Shown: positions 17,636 to 29,768 of the stretch, piece by piece
Numbering within the stretch: position 1 is the stretch's first letter
Layout of the letters: the number at the start of each line of letters is the position of its first letter
Source: Nematostella vectensis
Taxonomy: Eukaryota > Cnidaria > Anthozoa > Actiniaria > Edwardsiidae
Assembly: GCF_932526225.1 (NCBI RefSeq)
Contig: NC_064040.1
Location: 1,679,501 to 1,743,500, forward strand
Direction of reading: 5' to 3'
DNA length: 64,000 nucleotides
The notes under the pieces: generated by a model
The model's database searches: none
The model's input: the letters and a program-made list of their open reading frames with translations, nothing else
Told to the model about the DNA's origin: nothing
Position numbers and translations under genes: made by a program

Positions 17636-19447
17636 TTACTCCGGTCGGTCGGGCTCGGGGCCAAAGAAGTCTCCACAAGCCGAACACTCCTTTATGGTAA
17701 TCGTTCCGCGCTCGGTCGTCACATCCGTAATTATGATACTGTTCGCAAGGAAATCGAAATGAGAGTAGCGTGACATCGTAACGTTCGGTTTTCGCTCAGA
17801 AGCTACGATTTTTGGTTCACCCTTAGCTGTGTGTTCATCCCGAGGCCGAGGCGATACCGAAGATACTTCGGGCGCTTTCGGTGATTCCTTTTTTCTCTCG
17901 AGAATTCCCAACAACGACACTGACGCAGAGGGAATGCCGTGTCCATTACTAGTGCTCTCTGTCGGTGTTTTTTCGGGTGTCACTCGGGGGGATATCGGAG
18001 GTGGAGAATGTGTAGTCGCAACCCGAGGACTCACCGATACCGGTCCCGGAAATTGGCAACTTTCCCTTGGGGTAGGGATTTCCAATGTGAGATCTTTCAT
18101 CTCGATTTCCCCCGTCGCAGCTTTTGGCGAATCTTCAGGGATTGAAAGTTCTCCAGTTTCTGTTTTTTCAAAGTTTGTGCTCGGCTCGTCGTTTGCAAGG
18201 TGAACCATTTCACTGCTGCATTTCTCGGGAATTTTTAGTTTTCGCTTTTGTTTTCGCTTTTTCTTCTTTGGTTCTTTATCAGTCGTAGTAGGCTGTGTCG
18301 TTTCTTCTGGAATTGGTTCCGGTGAAATTGTAGCTGGCTCCGGTTCGTTGTCTATTATGTTGACTTCTGTGCCACTATCCGAGTCCACATCAACATCTAG
18401 CGGTCCCTCCTCGGTCTAAAGATCAAGTAAAGCGTTTTCGTCAATCGGTTAAATGACGTGAAGTCGTCAACACGAGCAACAAATTTTGTCATTTTGTACG
18501 GCGCAGACCCAAGAATATTCCTCAAAAAAATGGCTGGCTTTACCTCTGTCTTATACGTTTCTTTGCAACGAAAAATAAAAACAAAGGTACTTGTGAAACG
18601 TTTTTTTTCACTGACAGTATAGTACGATGTTTTTAGTATCCTTAGTATGTTGCTGTCAATTTTCTCCCATCGCCGTTGACGGTTTAGTTTATTCGGGTAA
18701 AAATGTATACTTACACCACCAACCTCTGTGGACGGTTTCACTTTCTTTCTTTTCACCTTCTTCTCGCTAGAAAGAGCAAACAACACACGTATTATCAGTT
18801 CTATTACTAAATAGGGCGAACAACTTCCATCAGGTATGTTCTCTTGTGACAAGCTAAGACCCGTTCTAAAGAACAAATTTTTTTGTTTAGTTTCTCACTA
18901 AAAGTTAACAGAATTATTCGGTTCAAGATCTAAACATATTAAATAAACAATGGTACATCAGTTTATAACAAAACACATAGAAAAACGTGCGAAATCGGCG
19001 TGATATTTGGGAAACATGGGCCTGAATATTTTGTCATACATTCCATGAATTTTGAATCAAGGCGCTTCGAAAGCGAGTTGTTTTACCTTAGTGCTAGGCG
19101 CTCTTGGTAGGCTTTTAACAATCTTGGGTCAAGTACGTTTTCTTCTGGCTCCCAGGTGTTATATCTAGCAAGGAAACGACGTATTTTATTAATAACATAT
19201 AACATTTAGAAGCAATCCCGTAAGCTCTACACGTGAGCGATTCATACCAACCTTTGCGAGTAACCTTTCCACTTAATGAAATACCACACTTTGCCCTTCA
19301 AAATAAAATGCACCAGATGCAAAATTTAGATTGGATTTAGTGTCATTTGGTAGATAAGTTATCATTCTTGATACTCACGTCTCGAACTCGCTCTTTTAAG
19401 ATAGTTTCGGCTGCATAAATGCCGGCCGCCCGTCCACCCTTATTCAT
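17636..19447 (-). CDS. CBX: Polycomb chromobox protein (CBX), five exons
   Basis: A Polycomb-repressive-complex-1 subunit that reads methylated histone H3 (H3K27me3). The minus-strand exons are 19447-19379, 19295-19252, 19164-19087, 18766-18715 and 18415-17636. All have GT/AG junctions and matching phases, giving about 340 residues. The chromodomain spans residues 9-60: [26 protein letters not shown] and [20 protein letters not shown]. The aromatic-cage Tyr and Trp are present, with Tyr in place of the second cage Trp. A basic stretch follows (KKVKRKKVK), then a long Ser/Pro-rich low-complexity linker. The C-terminal Pc box is [19 protein letters not shown], which binds RING1. The two domains at opposite ends define the Pc/CBX2-4-6-7-8 class rather than HP1. 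Assignment to one vertebrate paralogue is not possible. Confidence 0.93.
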
Positions 19448-20029
19448 GTTGATCGAAATAAATGCAAAACCATCAACGCTGTCGCATCCTATAATACACT
19501 ACGCAGGTGGCGTGACGTCACAACACAATACGGAGTGTTGTCGTGACAGGCCTTTCTCTAAATGTGATTAGGAATTTTCAGAGGCAAATAATAAAGTGAA
19601 TAGGCAATATTAGCCATCGAAAAACTCGTATAATGAAAAAACTCCTATTATATTTAACCTAGCCTTCTTACTTCCTGTTTTATGGTTGTGTAGACCGTGT
19701 GTAAATACATTGCAAACGACACATTTTAGACTTTGACACTATTTTCGTAGAATGGTTTTTAAACCTTTATAAAATGAAATTAGTTTATTTTTGTTTTTTT
19801 TCGGGGAGAGTAATCATTTCTCTTTATAAATCTTAAAATATTTGTTTGTCTAAAAAAAGGAGATGTACCTCTAAATGATAAAGACAAAAATTATCGAAAG
19901 CCTAATCGCTACAGTTCGTGCACTTTTATCATTCTCAGATGGATTTAAAAAAACGAGTTTTACAAAACATGAGCGTGGCAGTATTACATATGGTAAAAAA
20001 ACTTTATTGCTTCACAAGACTTTTTCGCC
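19448..20029. other. CBX promoter side, no other gene seen
   Basis: CBX 5' flank with a GC-richer stretch near 19495-19550 that includes GTGACGTCAC (19509-19520), a CRE-like site that could serve CBX. The rest is AT-rich. No coding frame is convincing. Confidence 0.4.
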
Positions 20030-23000
20030 TGTAAGAGGAGTCCATGGTAAACACGGGGCTTAGGGTGAAAAGGTAGAGGATGCCGTGAAAGAGGAGTCCA
20101 TGGTAGACACGGGGTTTAGGGTGAAAAGGTAGAGGATGCCGTGAAAGAGGAGTCTATGGTAGACACGGGGCTTAGGGTGAAAAGGTAGAGGATGCCGTGA
20201 AAAAGAAGCCCATGGTAGACACGGGGCTTAGGGTAAAAAGGTAGAGAATGCCGTGAAAAAGAAGCGCATGGTAGACACGGGGCTTAGGGTGAAAAGGTAG
20301 AGGATGCCGTGAAAGAGGAGTCTATGGTAGACACGGGGCTTAGGGTAAAAAGGTAGAGGTTGCCGTGAAAGAGGAGTCTATGGTAGACACGGGGCTTAGG
20401 GTAAAAAGGTAGAGGATGCCGTGAAAGAGGAGTCTATGGTAGACACGGGGCTTAGGGTAAAAAGGTAGAGGATGCCGTGAAAGAGCAGCCCATGGTAGAC
20501 ACGGGGCTTAGGGTGAAAAGGTAGAGGATGCCGCGAAAGAGGAGTCCATGGTAGACACGGGGCTTAGGGTGAAAAGGTAGAGGATGCCGTGAAAGAGGAG
20601 TCTATGGTAGACACGGGGCTTACGGTAAAAAGCTAGAGGATGCCGTGAAAGAGGAGTCTATGGTAGACACGGGGCTTAGGGTGAAAAGGTAGAGGATGCC
20701 GTGAAAGACGAGTCTATGGTAGACACGGGGCTTAGGGTGAAAAGGTAAAGGATGCCGTGAAAGAGGAGTCCATGGTAGACACGGGGCTTAGGGTAAAAAG
20801 GTAGAGGATGCCGTGAAAGAGGAGTCTATGGTAGACACGGGGCTTAGGGTGAAAAGGTAGAGGATGCCGTAAAAGAGGAGTCCATGGTAGACACGGTGCT
20901 TAGGGTAAAAAGGTAGAGGATGCCGTGAAAGAGGAGTCCATGGTAGACACGGGGCTTAGGGTGAAAAGGTAGAGGATGCCGTGAAAGAGGAGTCTATGGT
21001 AGACACGGGGCTTACGGTAAAAATGTGGAGGTTGCCGTGAAAGAGGAGTCTATGGTAGACACCGGGCTTAGGGTAAAAAGGTAGAGGATGCCGTGAAAGA
21101 GGAGTCTATGGTAGACACGGGGCTTACGGTGAAAAGGTAGAGGATGCCGTGAAAGAGCAGCCCATGGTAGACACGGGGCTTAGGGTAAAAAGGTAGAGGA
21201 TGCCGTAAAAGAGGAGTCTATGGTAGACACGGGGCTTAGAGTGAAAAGGTAGAGGATGCCGTGAAAGAGGAGTCCATGGTAGACACGGGGCTTAGGGTAA
21301 AAAGGTAGAGGATGCCGTGAAAGAGGAGTCTATGGTAGACACGGGGCTTAGGGTAAAAAGGTAGAGGATGCCGTGAAAGAGGAGTCTATGGTAGACACGG
21401 GGCTTAGGGTGAAAAGGTAGAGGATGCCGTGAAAAAGAAGCCCATGGTAGACACGGGGCTTAGGGTAAAAAGGTAGAGGATGCCGTGAAAGAGAAGCCCA
21501 TGGTAGACACGGGGCTTAGGGTGAAAAGGTAGAGGATGCCGTGAAAGAGGAGCCCATGGTAGACACGGGGCTTAGGGTGAAAAGGTAGATTATGCCGTGA
21601 AAGAGGAGTCCATGGTAGACACGGGGCTTAGGGTAAAAAGGTACAGGATGCCGTGAAAGAGGAGCCCATGGTAGACACGGGGCTTAGGGTGAAAAGGTAG
21701 AGGATGCCGTGAAAGAGGAGCCCATGGTAGACACGGGGCTAAGGATAAAAAGGTAGAGGATGCCGTGAAAGAGGAGTCTATGGTAGACACGGGGCTTACG
21801 GTGAAAAGGTAGAGGATGCCGTGAAAAAGAAGCCCATGGTAGACACGGGGCTTAGGGTAAAAAGGTAGAGAATGCCGTGAAAGAGGAGTCTATGGTAGAC
21901 ACGGGGCTTAGGGTAAAAAGGTAGAGGATGCCGTGAAAGAGGAGTCCATGGTAGACACGGGGCTTAGGGTAAAAAGGTAGAGGATGCCGTGAAAGAGGAG
22001 TCTATGGTAGACACGGGGCTTAGGGTAAAAAGGTAGAGGATGCCGTGAAAGAGGAGTCTATGGTAGACACGGGGCTTAGGGTAAAAAGGTAGAGGATGCC
22101 GTAAAAGAGGAGTCTATGGTAGACACGGGGCTTAGAGTGAAAAGGTAGAGGATGCCGTAAAAGAGGAGTCTATGGTAGACACGGGGCTTAGGGTAAAACG
22201 GTAGAAGATGCCGTAAAAGAGGAGTCCATGGTAGACACGGGGCTTAGGGTAAAAAGGTATAGGATGCCGTGAAAGAGCAGCCCATGGTAGACACGGGGCT
22301 TAGGGTAAAAAGGTAGAGGATGCCGTGAAAGAGGAGCCCATGGTAGACATGGGGCTTAGGGTAAAAAGGTAGATGATGCCGTGAAAGAGGAGCCCATGGT
22401 AGACACGGGGCTTAGGGTAAAAAGGTAGAGGATGCCGTGAAAGAGCAGCCCATGGTAGACACGGGGCTAAGGGTAAAAAGGTAGAGGATGCCGTGAAAGA
22501 GCAGCCCATGGTAGACACGGGGCTTAGTTTAAAAAGGTAGAGGATGCCGTGAAAGAGCAGCCCATGGTAGACACGGGGCTAAGGGTAAAAAGGTAGAGGA
22601 TGCCGTGAAAGAGCAGCCCATGGTAGACACGGGGCTTAGGGTAAAAAGGTAGAGGATGCCGTGAAAGAGGAGCCCATGGTAGACATGGGGCTTAGGGTAA
22701 AAAGGTAGAGGATGCCGTGAAAGAGCAGCCCATGGAAGACACGGGGCTTAGGGTAAAAAGGTAGAGGATGCCGTGAAAGAGGAGCCCATGGTAGACATGG
22801 GGCTTAGGGTAAAAAGGTAGAGGATGCCGTGAAAGAGGAGCCCATGGTAGACACGGGGCTAAGGGTAAAAAGGTAGAGGATGCCGTGAAAGAGGAGCCCA
22901 TGGTAGACACGGGGCTTACGGTGAAAAGGTAGAGGATGCCGTGAAAGAGCAGCCCATGGAAGACACGGGGCTTAGGGTAAAAAGGTAGAGGATGCCGTGA

Positions 23001-24184
23001 AAGAGGAGCCCATGGTAGGCATGGGGCTTAGGGTAAAAAGGTAGAGGATGCCGTGAAAGAGCAGCCCATGGTAGACACGGGGCTTAGTTTAAAAAGGTAG
23101 AGGATGCCGTGAAAGAGGAGCCCATGGTAGACACGGGGCTTAGGGTAAAAAGGTAGAGGATGTCGTGAAAGAGCAGCCCATGGTAGACACGGGGCTAAGG
23201 GTAAAAAGGTAGAGGATGCCGTGAAAGAGCAGCCCATGGTAGACACGGGGCTTAGGGTAAAAAGGTAGAGGATGCCGTGAAAGAGGAGCCCATGGTAGAC
23301 ATGGGGCTTAGGGTAAAAAGGTAGAGGATGCCGTGAAAGAGGAGCCCATGGTAGACAGATAGATAGATAGATAGATAGATAGAAACTTTATTAAAGTGTC
23401 ATAAACAACCTCTAGCCGGGGATAAAACCCCTACTAATTGGGGGACACAAAAAAAAGATAAAATTATAAAAATTATACTGATTATTAAAAATTTAAAATT
23501 GTAGATTCTTACTGATAAAGCTAAATAAATATATATATATATATATATAAATACATGTAAATTGATTGTAATCTATATGAAATTATGAAGAAAAAATGAC
23601 TAGATTAAAAATTATCATGCGGAACATAGGGCACAGCCCTTACAATTTTCTATAAATTCGAAATCCTTTTTTCTCATAGTCACTTTAAAACTTTTTAAAC
23701 TGTCAATTGATCTTTCTGCCCTAGGTAGGCTATTCCATAGTTTAGCCCCCATATATCTTAGGGAATGTTTCCCGTAAGTGACTGTATTAAATCTTGGAAT
23801 AACAAAGTCGGACAATCTTAAATTATAGTTCGTGTTTTTTTTAGAAAACAAATCACTAATCCCAGATGGACAAAGGCCATTTTTAACTTTGTACATTAAG
23901 ATGCAAATGTCTTGCAGTCTACGATTACGTAGAGTAGATAAATTAGCCTTTATTAATAGTTCGTGGTAAGTGCAATTCCAATGTGGCTTAGGGTAAAAAG
24001 GTAGAGGATGCCGTGAAAGAGGAGCCCATGGTAGACACGGGGCTTAGGGTAAAAAGGTAGAGGATGCCGTGAAAGAGGAGCCCATGGTAGACACGGGGCT
24101 TAGGGTAAAAAGGTAGAGGATGCCGTGAAAGAGCAGCCCATGGAAGACACGGGGCTAAGGGTAAAAAGGTAGAGGATGCCGTGA
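20030..24184. repeat. 56-bp minisatellite, about 60 units, interrupted by a LINE fragment
   Basis: The unit contains ATGGTAGACACGGGGCTTAG, then GGTAGAGGATGCCGTGAAAG. The period is 56 bp with little indel variation over 20030-23357 and again 23982-24184. Variant positions (GGAGTC/GCAGCC, TCTATGG/CCCATGG, GGGTGAA/GGGTAAA) fall in runs. TCTATGG dominates the left half and GCAGCC/GGAGCC the right half, a sign of local unit spreading. Short open frames across it are repeat artefacts. Confidence 0.97.
23358..23981 (-). mobile_element. 5'-truncated LINE inserted in the 56-bp array
   Basis: On the minus strand a 93-residue frame (23896-23615) holds NTVTYGKHSLRYMGAKLWNS LPR, the C-terminal end of a cnidarian non-LTR reverse transcriptase. 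The 3' end of the insertion is a tetranucleotide tail (GATA repeats at 23357-23382), like tails of CR1/L2-type LINEs. It splits the minisatellite, so it arrived after the array formed. Confidence 0.8.
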
Positions 24185-24822
24185 GCTGGTGAGAGACACA
24201 GTAGTATCAACTCGTTTACCATTTTGATTTTCTTTTTATTCCATCTCTATACTAACCCCCACCCTGACACAAACATGTCCCACCCAATGATGAACTACTC
24301 ACGGATTTCTAAGGCCTTTGTCTTACTATAATCTACGACACGATAAATAGTAATAAGGGAATCCTTTTTTTTTTAAAATCTGCTTCAACTCTATTGAATC
24401 TGCCATGACAAAACCGAGGACCCAAATCTAAATGCAGGCCCAAAAAATCGATTTACTTCGATGAGTAAAAAAACTTGTTCCCTAACACGGATTCATATCC
24501 GCTACCTTTTCTCATTTTACAAGTGAGGCCTGTCTTGCCCTTGCCGCCAGCCAGCAAGAAAGAAATCATTTAGACGTACTTAATCGGCTTTGTTCAAATC
24601 TTACCCTTTGGATATTTGATTCACAGTGCTACGTTGGCTCTAATTATATATTTAAGTTATGGCGGATATATTTGTATTTTCTATTTACCAGTATCGCTTG
24701 ATTACCCAGGTATGCACAAGTTCGGTGCGTAGAATATTTCGATTATCTAAGTTTGTTTTTTGCCTTTTTCTCAGAGTCCTTGCGCACCGAAAACACAAAC
24801 TCTACTCTGTTGGTTACTGGTG
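24185..24822. other. Region downstream of the C2-domain gene, no gene seen
   Basis: AT-rich DNA after the 56-bp array, probably with the 3' untranslated region of the C2-domain gene. No convincing frame or repeat. Confidence 0.4.
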
Positions 24823-27800
24823 TCAAAGATTTAATAGTTTCTTAATTTCTGGCGCCGGAGTAAATGTGAGCCACTTTGAATTTGCTACCTCTTCAAGATC
24901 AAACGACATGACATCAACAACAGTCTCTCCAAGGATCCGACCCATTCCTAGAAACTCGTGGCTGTACAGCCGGAACCGTAACTGCTGCATGAACAGTTCT
25001 TTCTTGGAAACGTTGCGCACTACCCATCGTTCATGGAATGCGGCGTTCGTAATTGGCTTCGCTTTCGTCTTAAATCGGGATCGCTTAGACGGGAGTATAC
25101 TCGCGTGTACCACAACCTCGGCGGCGATTCCCGAGCGTATCAACGCATCGCTGACGTCCTCGACCCGAAGCACTTCGATCTCTAGTCGTTGAGCCGTCGG
25201 GGCGTACGAAATGGAAACTTGAAGCTTAGCAAAGCGCCGACGGGGATCGGAGGCAGAGGGTCGTCGGAGGGAGGTGAGATCGCCGTATGCTGACATTGCA
25301 CGGTCTTTGGAAGGCGGGGCAGCTAGTCCATGCGCCCAGCTGCCGTACTTGGCGGAGTTATTGGAGCTGGAGCCGAAAGTCAGGTCGAGCTCGCTGCGGA
25401 AGCGACTCACATCAAGCGCTGAGGAGGTTTTGGCGGCGGCTGGCGTGTTGTTCACAGACAGGAAATAACTGGTGAAAAAAGAGGACAACTCTTATTTCAT
25501 TACTATATCATTATCATTATTTGACTGTTTATCATCAGGCCTTCCTTTAAGGTCAGGTGTTCAGCGCTACCAGCGCTACTATGCGCGCAATTGACCATTT
25601 TGGAATTTTTTGCACGATTCCATACAAGGGAATTTTTTGCGTATTTACTCGTCTTAACATCCTACCTGGGGTCTATCATGTCTTAACATCATACCTGGGG
25701 TCTATCATGTCTTAACATCATACCTCGGGTCTATCGGACGACATACATAGGGTCTATCATGTCTTAACATCATACCTGGGGTCTATCGGACACCATACAT
25801 GGGGTCTATCATGTCTTAACATCATACCTCGGGTCTATCGGACGCCATACATAGGGTCAATCATGTCTTAACATCATACCTGGGGTCTATCGGACACCAT
25901 ACATGGGGTCTATCATGTCTTAACATCATATCTGGGGTCTATCGGAAACCATACATGGGGTCTGCCATGTCTCATACCTGGGGTCTATCGGACACCATAC
26001 ATGGGGTCTATCATGTCTTAACATCATATCTGGGGTCTATCGGAAACCATACATGGGGTCTGTCATGTCTCATACCTGGGGTCTATCGGACGCGGTGTCA
26101 CCATGCTCGCACTACGTCCAGGCTTGCCTAGCCTACGACCTCCGGGCGCGCAAGGAAAGCCGGGATTGAGAGTATGGGAAGGGCTGGAAGCCGTAAGAGG
26201 ACGGTAACCACCGCCGAGGTCCTCTTCTTCGTCCTGGTGAGTAGAAAGTTGAAGATTGTGTTAAATTGGAATATTCGTCCTGGTGAGTAGAAAGTTGAAG
26301 ATTATGTTAAAATGAGATATTCGTCCTGCTGAGTAGAAAGTTGAAGATTGTGCTGAATTGTGATATGCGTTACTTACATACTCTGTGCCATCAACTAGCC
26401 CTATCCTCTTACAATAACAATGTAGAATGGTTTCTCAACACAAGCCAGGGTCCACGAAATATGCGCCATCAACCCTCAATCGCCTATAACCCTAATCGAC
26501 TCTTTCGCTTTATTTCTATCACCTCTACCTCAACAGTCAGACACCCCTACCACCCTGCACCATACATCCCTCATGCTAGTCACCCTAACCTGTCTACCTC
26601 CTACCTCAATTACTCCGTCTGCCCCTTTACCTACCCCATATACTATATACTCCCTTCATCTCTTCCACCTGTGACTTATACCTCTGCATCGGATGGCTGG
26701 TCCACCCGCCCAATCTCTTCGTATTTGGCGCCCTTTTCCCTACCCAATATACTACTCCCCCTCAAACCTGTAAATTTTACCTCTGCGTCGGATGGCTGGT
26801 CCACCTGACCAAGCTCCACGTACTTAGCGCCATCAACCATTGAACCTTTTTTCTCGTCATCGTCACCATGACAACAACGATCAAGACTCAACAACTTGTA
26901 CAAGATAGCGACCAGAAGCAGACAGACTCCGAGGACAGAGAGAAGGATGATGGCTGGGAGAGGGACTAGAGAAGATAAAGCAAGGTTACAGTCTAGTCCA
27001 AGGCACTTACCGAGCTCCCTGTGCTCGGAGAAGAACCGTAAAGCGGCGTGGGGTTTGAGACGAGGTCACAACTTTTTACGGACCACAGAAAACCCAACCA
27101 GACATCCGGGTAAAAGAGCCTTAGACTAGGTTGGCAAGGTTAATTAGTACATACGGGATAATGACCGACTAAAACTTACAGATATTATCTGTGTGTGTCT
27201 TGCTCATTCGCATGTAATCATTTTCTCTTTTAAGCTTCGAAAAAAGTTCGCACGCAGGATTTTTACAGTTTGACACCGCCTTTTGCATCTAATTCATCGT
27301 TTCTCGCATTATTTATGAGAGGGAATCAAGGGGACCTACTCGGATATAACCAATCCAATCCAGAACATTATTTCAACTCTGTTACTGTTTCATTTACATT
27401 AACACGAAATCAAACATCGCACACAAATGGGCCTATAAGCTGTATAAGGCCAAGCTTCTAAAGGACGCCCACTCTGGTTATAATCTCTCCAGGAAGAACT
27501 TTTGCGGTGAGTCTTCGCCAATTTTAACCTCGTAATATTGTTATAACCTCGTAATATCGTAATAACCTTGTAACACCCGTCATTTTATTCACAGGAAGCG
27601 CAGATCAAGGAAATTCACGTTTTCTACTGTTTTTCCCCTCCTTGGAGATGGCGGACGTGAGAGCGCATGAGAACCTAGACCAATATGTACTTTCAATTAA
27701 AGAACTTTCCTGTGGAACCGATAAGGCATGCAGGAGAAAAAGATAAAGTCATTTAGTGACGTAAAACGAGTTGTTCTTGTGGTTTCTTTAGCTTTATTCT

Positions 27801-29768
27801 CCTACAGGATAGTACACTTAAGTGTGCGTGCAATTATCACAATGGAGACGCGAGTGACTATCATTGAACTAATTAATCGGTAAGATTGGAAAAAGCAGTA
27901 TTTTCGTTCTACGTCAATAGCGAAGAGCCCATTTCCCAGCTAAAGCCTGTGTGTAGCCGCTGACTCGAAAACATCATTCGTGAGAGTACACGTAGGCTAC
28001 CCAGCCATTGCACAGAATTTGGATTTTCCCTCATCAATCTCATCATCTAATTCTCATCAATGTTTGGATACTCCAGAGGGGGTCGTTTTTTATCGTCCAT
28101 CAAAAGATATATAATAAAACAAATTGTCGTTGTCTACGAAAACGCTCTGTGTCTTAGCAAATCATCTAAGAACTTGATTGTTTGGCAATAAATTCCCAGG
28201 AATGTGGAATGGTACTAAACAAAAACTCTTGTCTTTACATGTCTTTTTCGCTTTGTTTGGAATCTCTAGCGGACGTTTTGATGTCATTTTTTGGCAGATG
28301 TGTCTAGGAGTGAGTCGGTACGGAGCCTGTTGGGTATCAAAAAGAGCGTTTAGGCGTCGTATTTATAGTGTCTGGGTTCAGCTTCTGTTTGGTTAGTGAA
28401 GCAAAAAAAAGAGGAACATGTCCACAAAGAATCAATGAGAATAGAGGCCTCTCTTCGCGACCATCTGATATAGTTTCCAATATTTTGAAAACTATATTTT
28501 GATAACTATATAGTTATCAATATTTTGCCAAGGTGGGCGGTATTTGTGGGAGGTTATGCCGGGTTTTTTCTTATCTTTTCAAAGTAGAAGGGGTTTGAAG
28601 GCCTGAATAATAAAATATTATCGGTCACTGCAGAAGTGATACATTTTGCTTGAAAGCTATTCCACTTCCAGACGCTGTGCGACCACAGAAGAAATGTTGT
28701 ATTGCTTGCTCTTGAATAATCTAAAAGACATATAGAAACCACAGCACCCCAGGCGCGCTCATCGACAGTAGACAAAACCGACATATCTATGGCAAGGAAT
28801 ATCCACACATTTCGGAACAGCACCTACACATTTGCGTTGGTGGTAAAGGAAAACATATTTTTTTATAATATTCAGAATATTAAAAAAAACGCCTGAACTT
28901 CTATTTTTGTTAACAGTAGCAGTGGACAAGACATGCAAAACAGCTGGCCGACGGCTCAAACAAGAACTTCCCACGCGTGGTATCGAACACTAGGAATTGC
29001 GTTTTATATAAAAAAAGAGATGATGGGCGGGAGAGGATTCGCAAATGAGTCTGACAGATGGTCAAATGAGTAAAAATTACTACTCATTTCGTATATTTTA
29101 ATCAGTGAAAAATAATAGACAATACAACTATTTGCGTTTCTCCACAAGCCTGAGCTCCCGCTTGGAATATCTCTTAAATATACACCAGTAAAGAGAAATC
29201 TTAAACTAGCTACCAACCGGAAATAAATTATCTTCACTAATGAATAAGTCAAACAGGACCCAACGACTTCCAATATTCTTTTTAATCTAACCGTAGAATG
29301 CCCCGGCAGATAACTGGGTTTATTGAATTTTTAAAGAATTGTTCGCGAAGATTAATAGATTTTATGGGCTTTTGAAGTAATTCCTTTTTACAAACAAATG
29401 CTGGATAGAAACTGAACTCTCAACAGGGTCATGAGAGAACTTTTCGCGCGTTTAACATACCTCTTAAAAATATCATATTTAACAAGGAAAAATGTATGAA
29501 AAAAAAAAAAACAGAAATAAAGGGCAGGGTGGCAGTCGGATGGCGGCTTCAAAATGGAACATTTTATTTTCCCTGATGGCATCTTAAACACACAACTAAA
29601 TATTATCTTTTAAAAGAACAGTCGAAAGAGGAAAAGCTTACCTCCAGAAGATTTGTCGTCTTTTGGGGGGTTTTGAGCTCGGTGAATGTCTTTACCTGAG
29701 ACGGAAAAGACTACCAACAAAACCACAATCAAAACTTTCCTCGGATTCAGCGCGATCTCGACTGCCAT
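24823..29768 (-). CDS. Single-pass membrane protein with C-terminal C2 domain (synaptotagmin-like), partly resolved
   Basis: Proposed minus-strand exons are 29768-29642, 26965-26682, 26233-26102 and 25468-24823. Exon 1 gives a signal peptide (KVLIVVLLVVFSVSG) and a short polar segment. It ends in phase 1 at a GTAAGC donor and matches exon 2, which gives a membrane span (AIILLSVLGVCLLLVAILYK), Cys residues and an acidic tail with a duplicated GQVDQPSDAEV/GRVDQPSDAEV unit. Exon 3 encodes DEEEDLGGGYRPLTASSPSH. The last exon holds one C2 domain: RRRFAKLQVSISYAPTAQRL, ITNAAFHERWVVRNVSKKEL and FRLYSHEFLGMGRILGETVV. The calcium-binding Asp residues look poorly conserved. Membrane plus C2 layout suggests vesicle or contact-site function, possibly of the SYT14/16 type. 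The phase between exons 3 and 4 does not match as drawn, so an exon or site is missed. Confidence 0.65.
25660..26095. repeat. Minisatellite with CATACCTGGGGTCTATC units
   Basis: Half-units alternate between CATACCTGGGGTCTATC plus ATGTCTTAACAT and CGGACACCATACATGGGGTC forms, giving a composite period near 60 bp. It lies in the intron before the C2 exon and ends at the 3' edge of exon 3 of that gene. Confidence 0.9.
26227..26350. repeat. 46-bp direct repeat, three copies, covering a splice acceptor
   Basis: TCCTGGTGAGTAGAAAGTTG recurs at a spacing of 46 bp, starting near 26232, 26278 and 26324 (the last with one change). On the minus strand each copy is the polypyrimidine tract, CAG acceptor and first bases (GACGAA) of exon 3 of the C2-domain gene. 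The acceptor has thus been triplicated. Confidence 0.85.
26966..29641. other. Long first intron of the C2-domain gene
   Basis: Mostly AT-rich unique sequence. A plus-strand start METRVTIIELINR followed by GTAAGA (27842-27885) looks like a small first exon, but nothing joins to it. No other supported feature. Confidence 0.3.

Noticed and set aside
21590-23246. Several 66-72 codon frames with TASSTFLPLAPCLPW repeats
   Set aside because: They are translations of the 56-bp minisatellite.
20030-24184. CRISPR-like array
   Set aside because: Direct head-to-tail units without unique spacers in an animal genome; it is a minisatellite.
27842-27885. Plus-strand METRVTIIELINR followed by GTAAGA, like a first exon
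   Set aside because: No downstream exon could be joined and the segment lies in a minus-strand intron; too short to support a gene.
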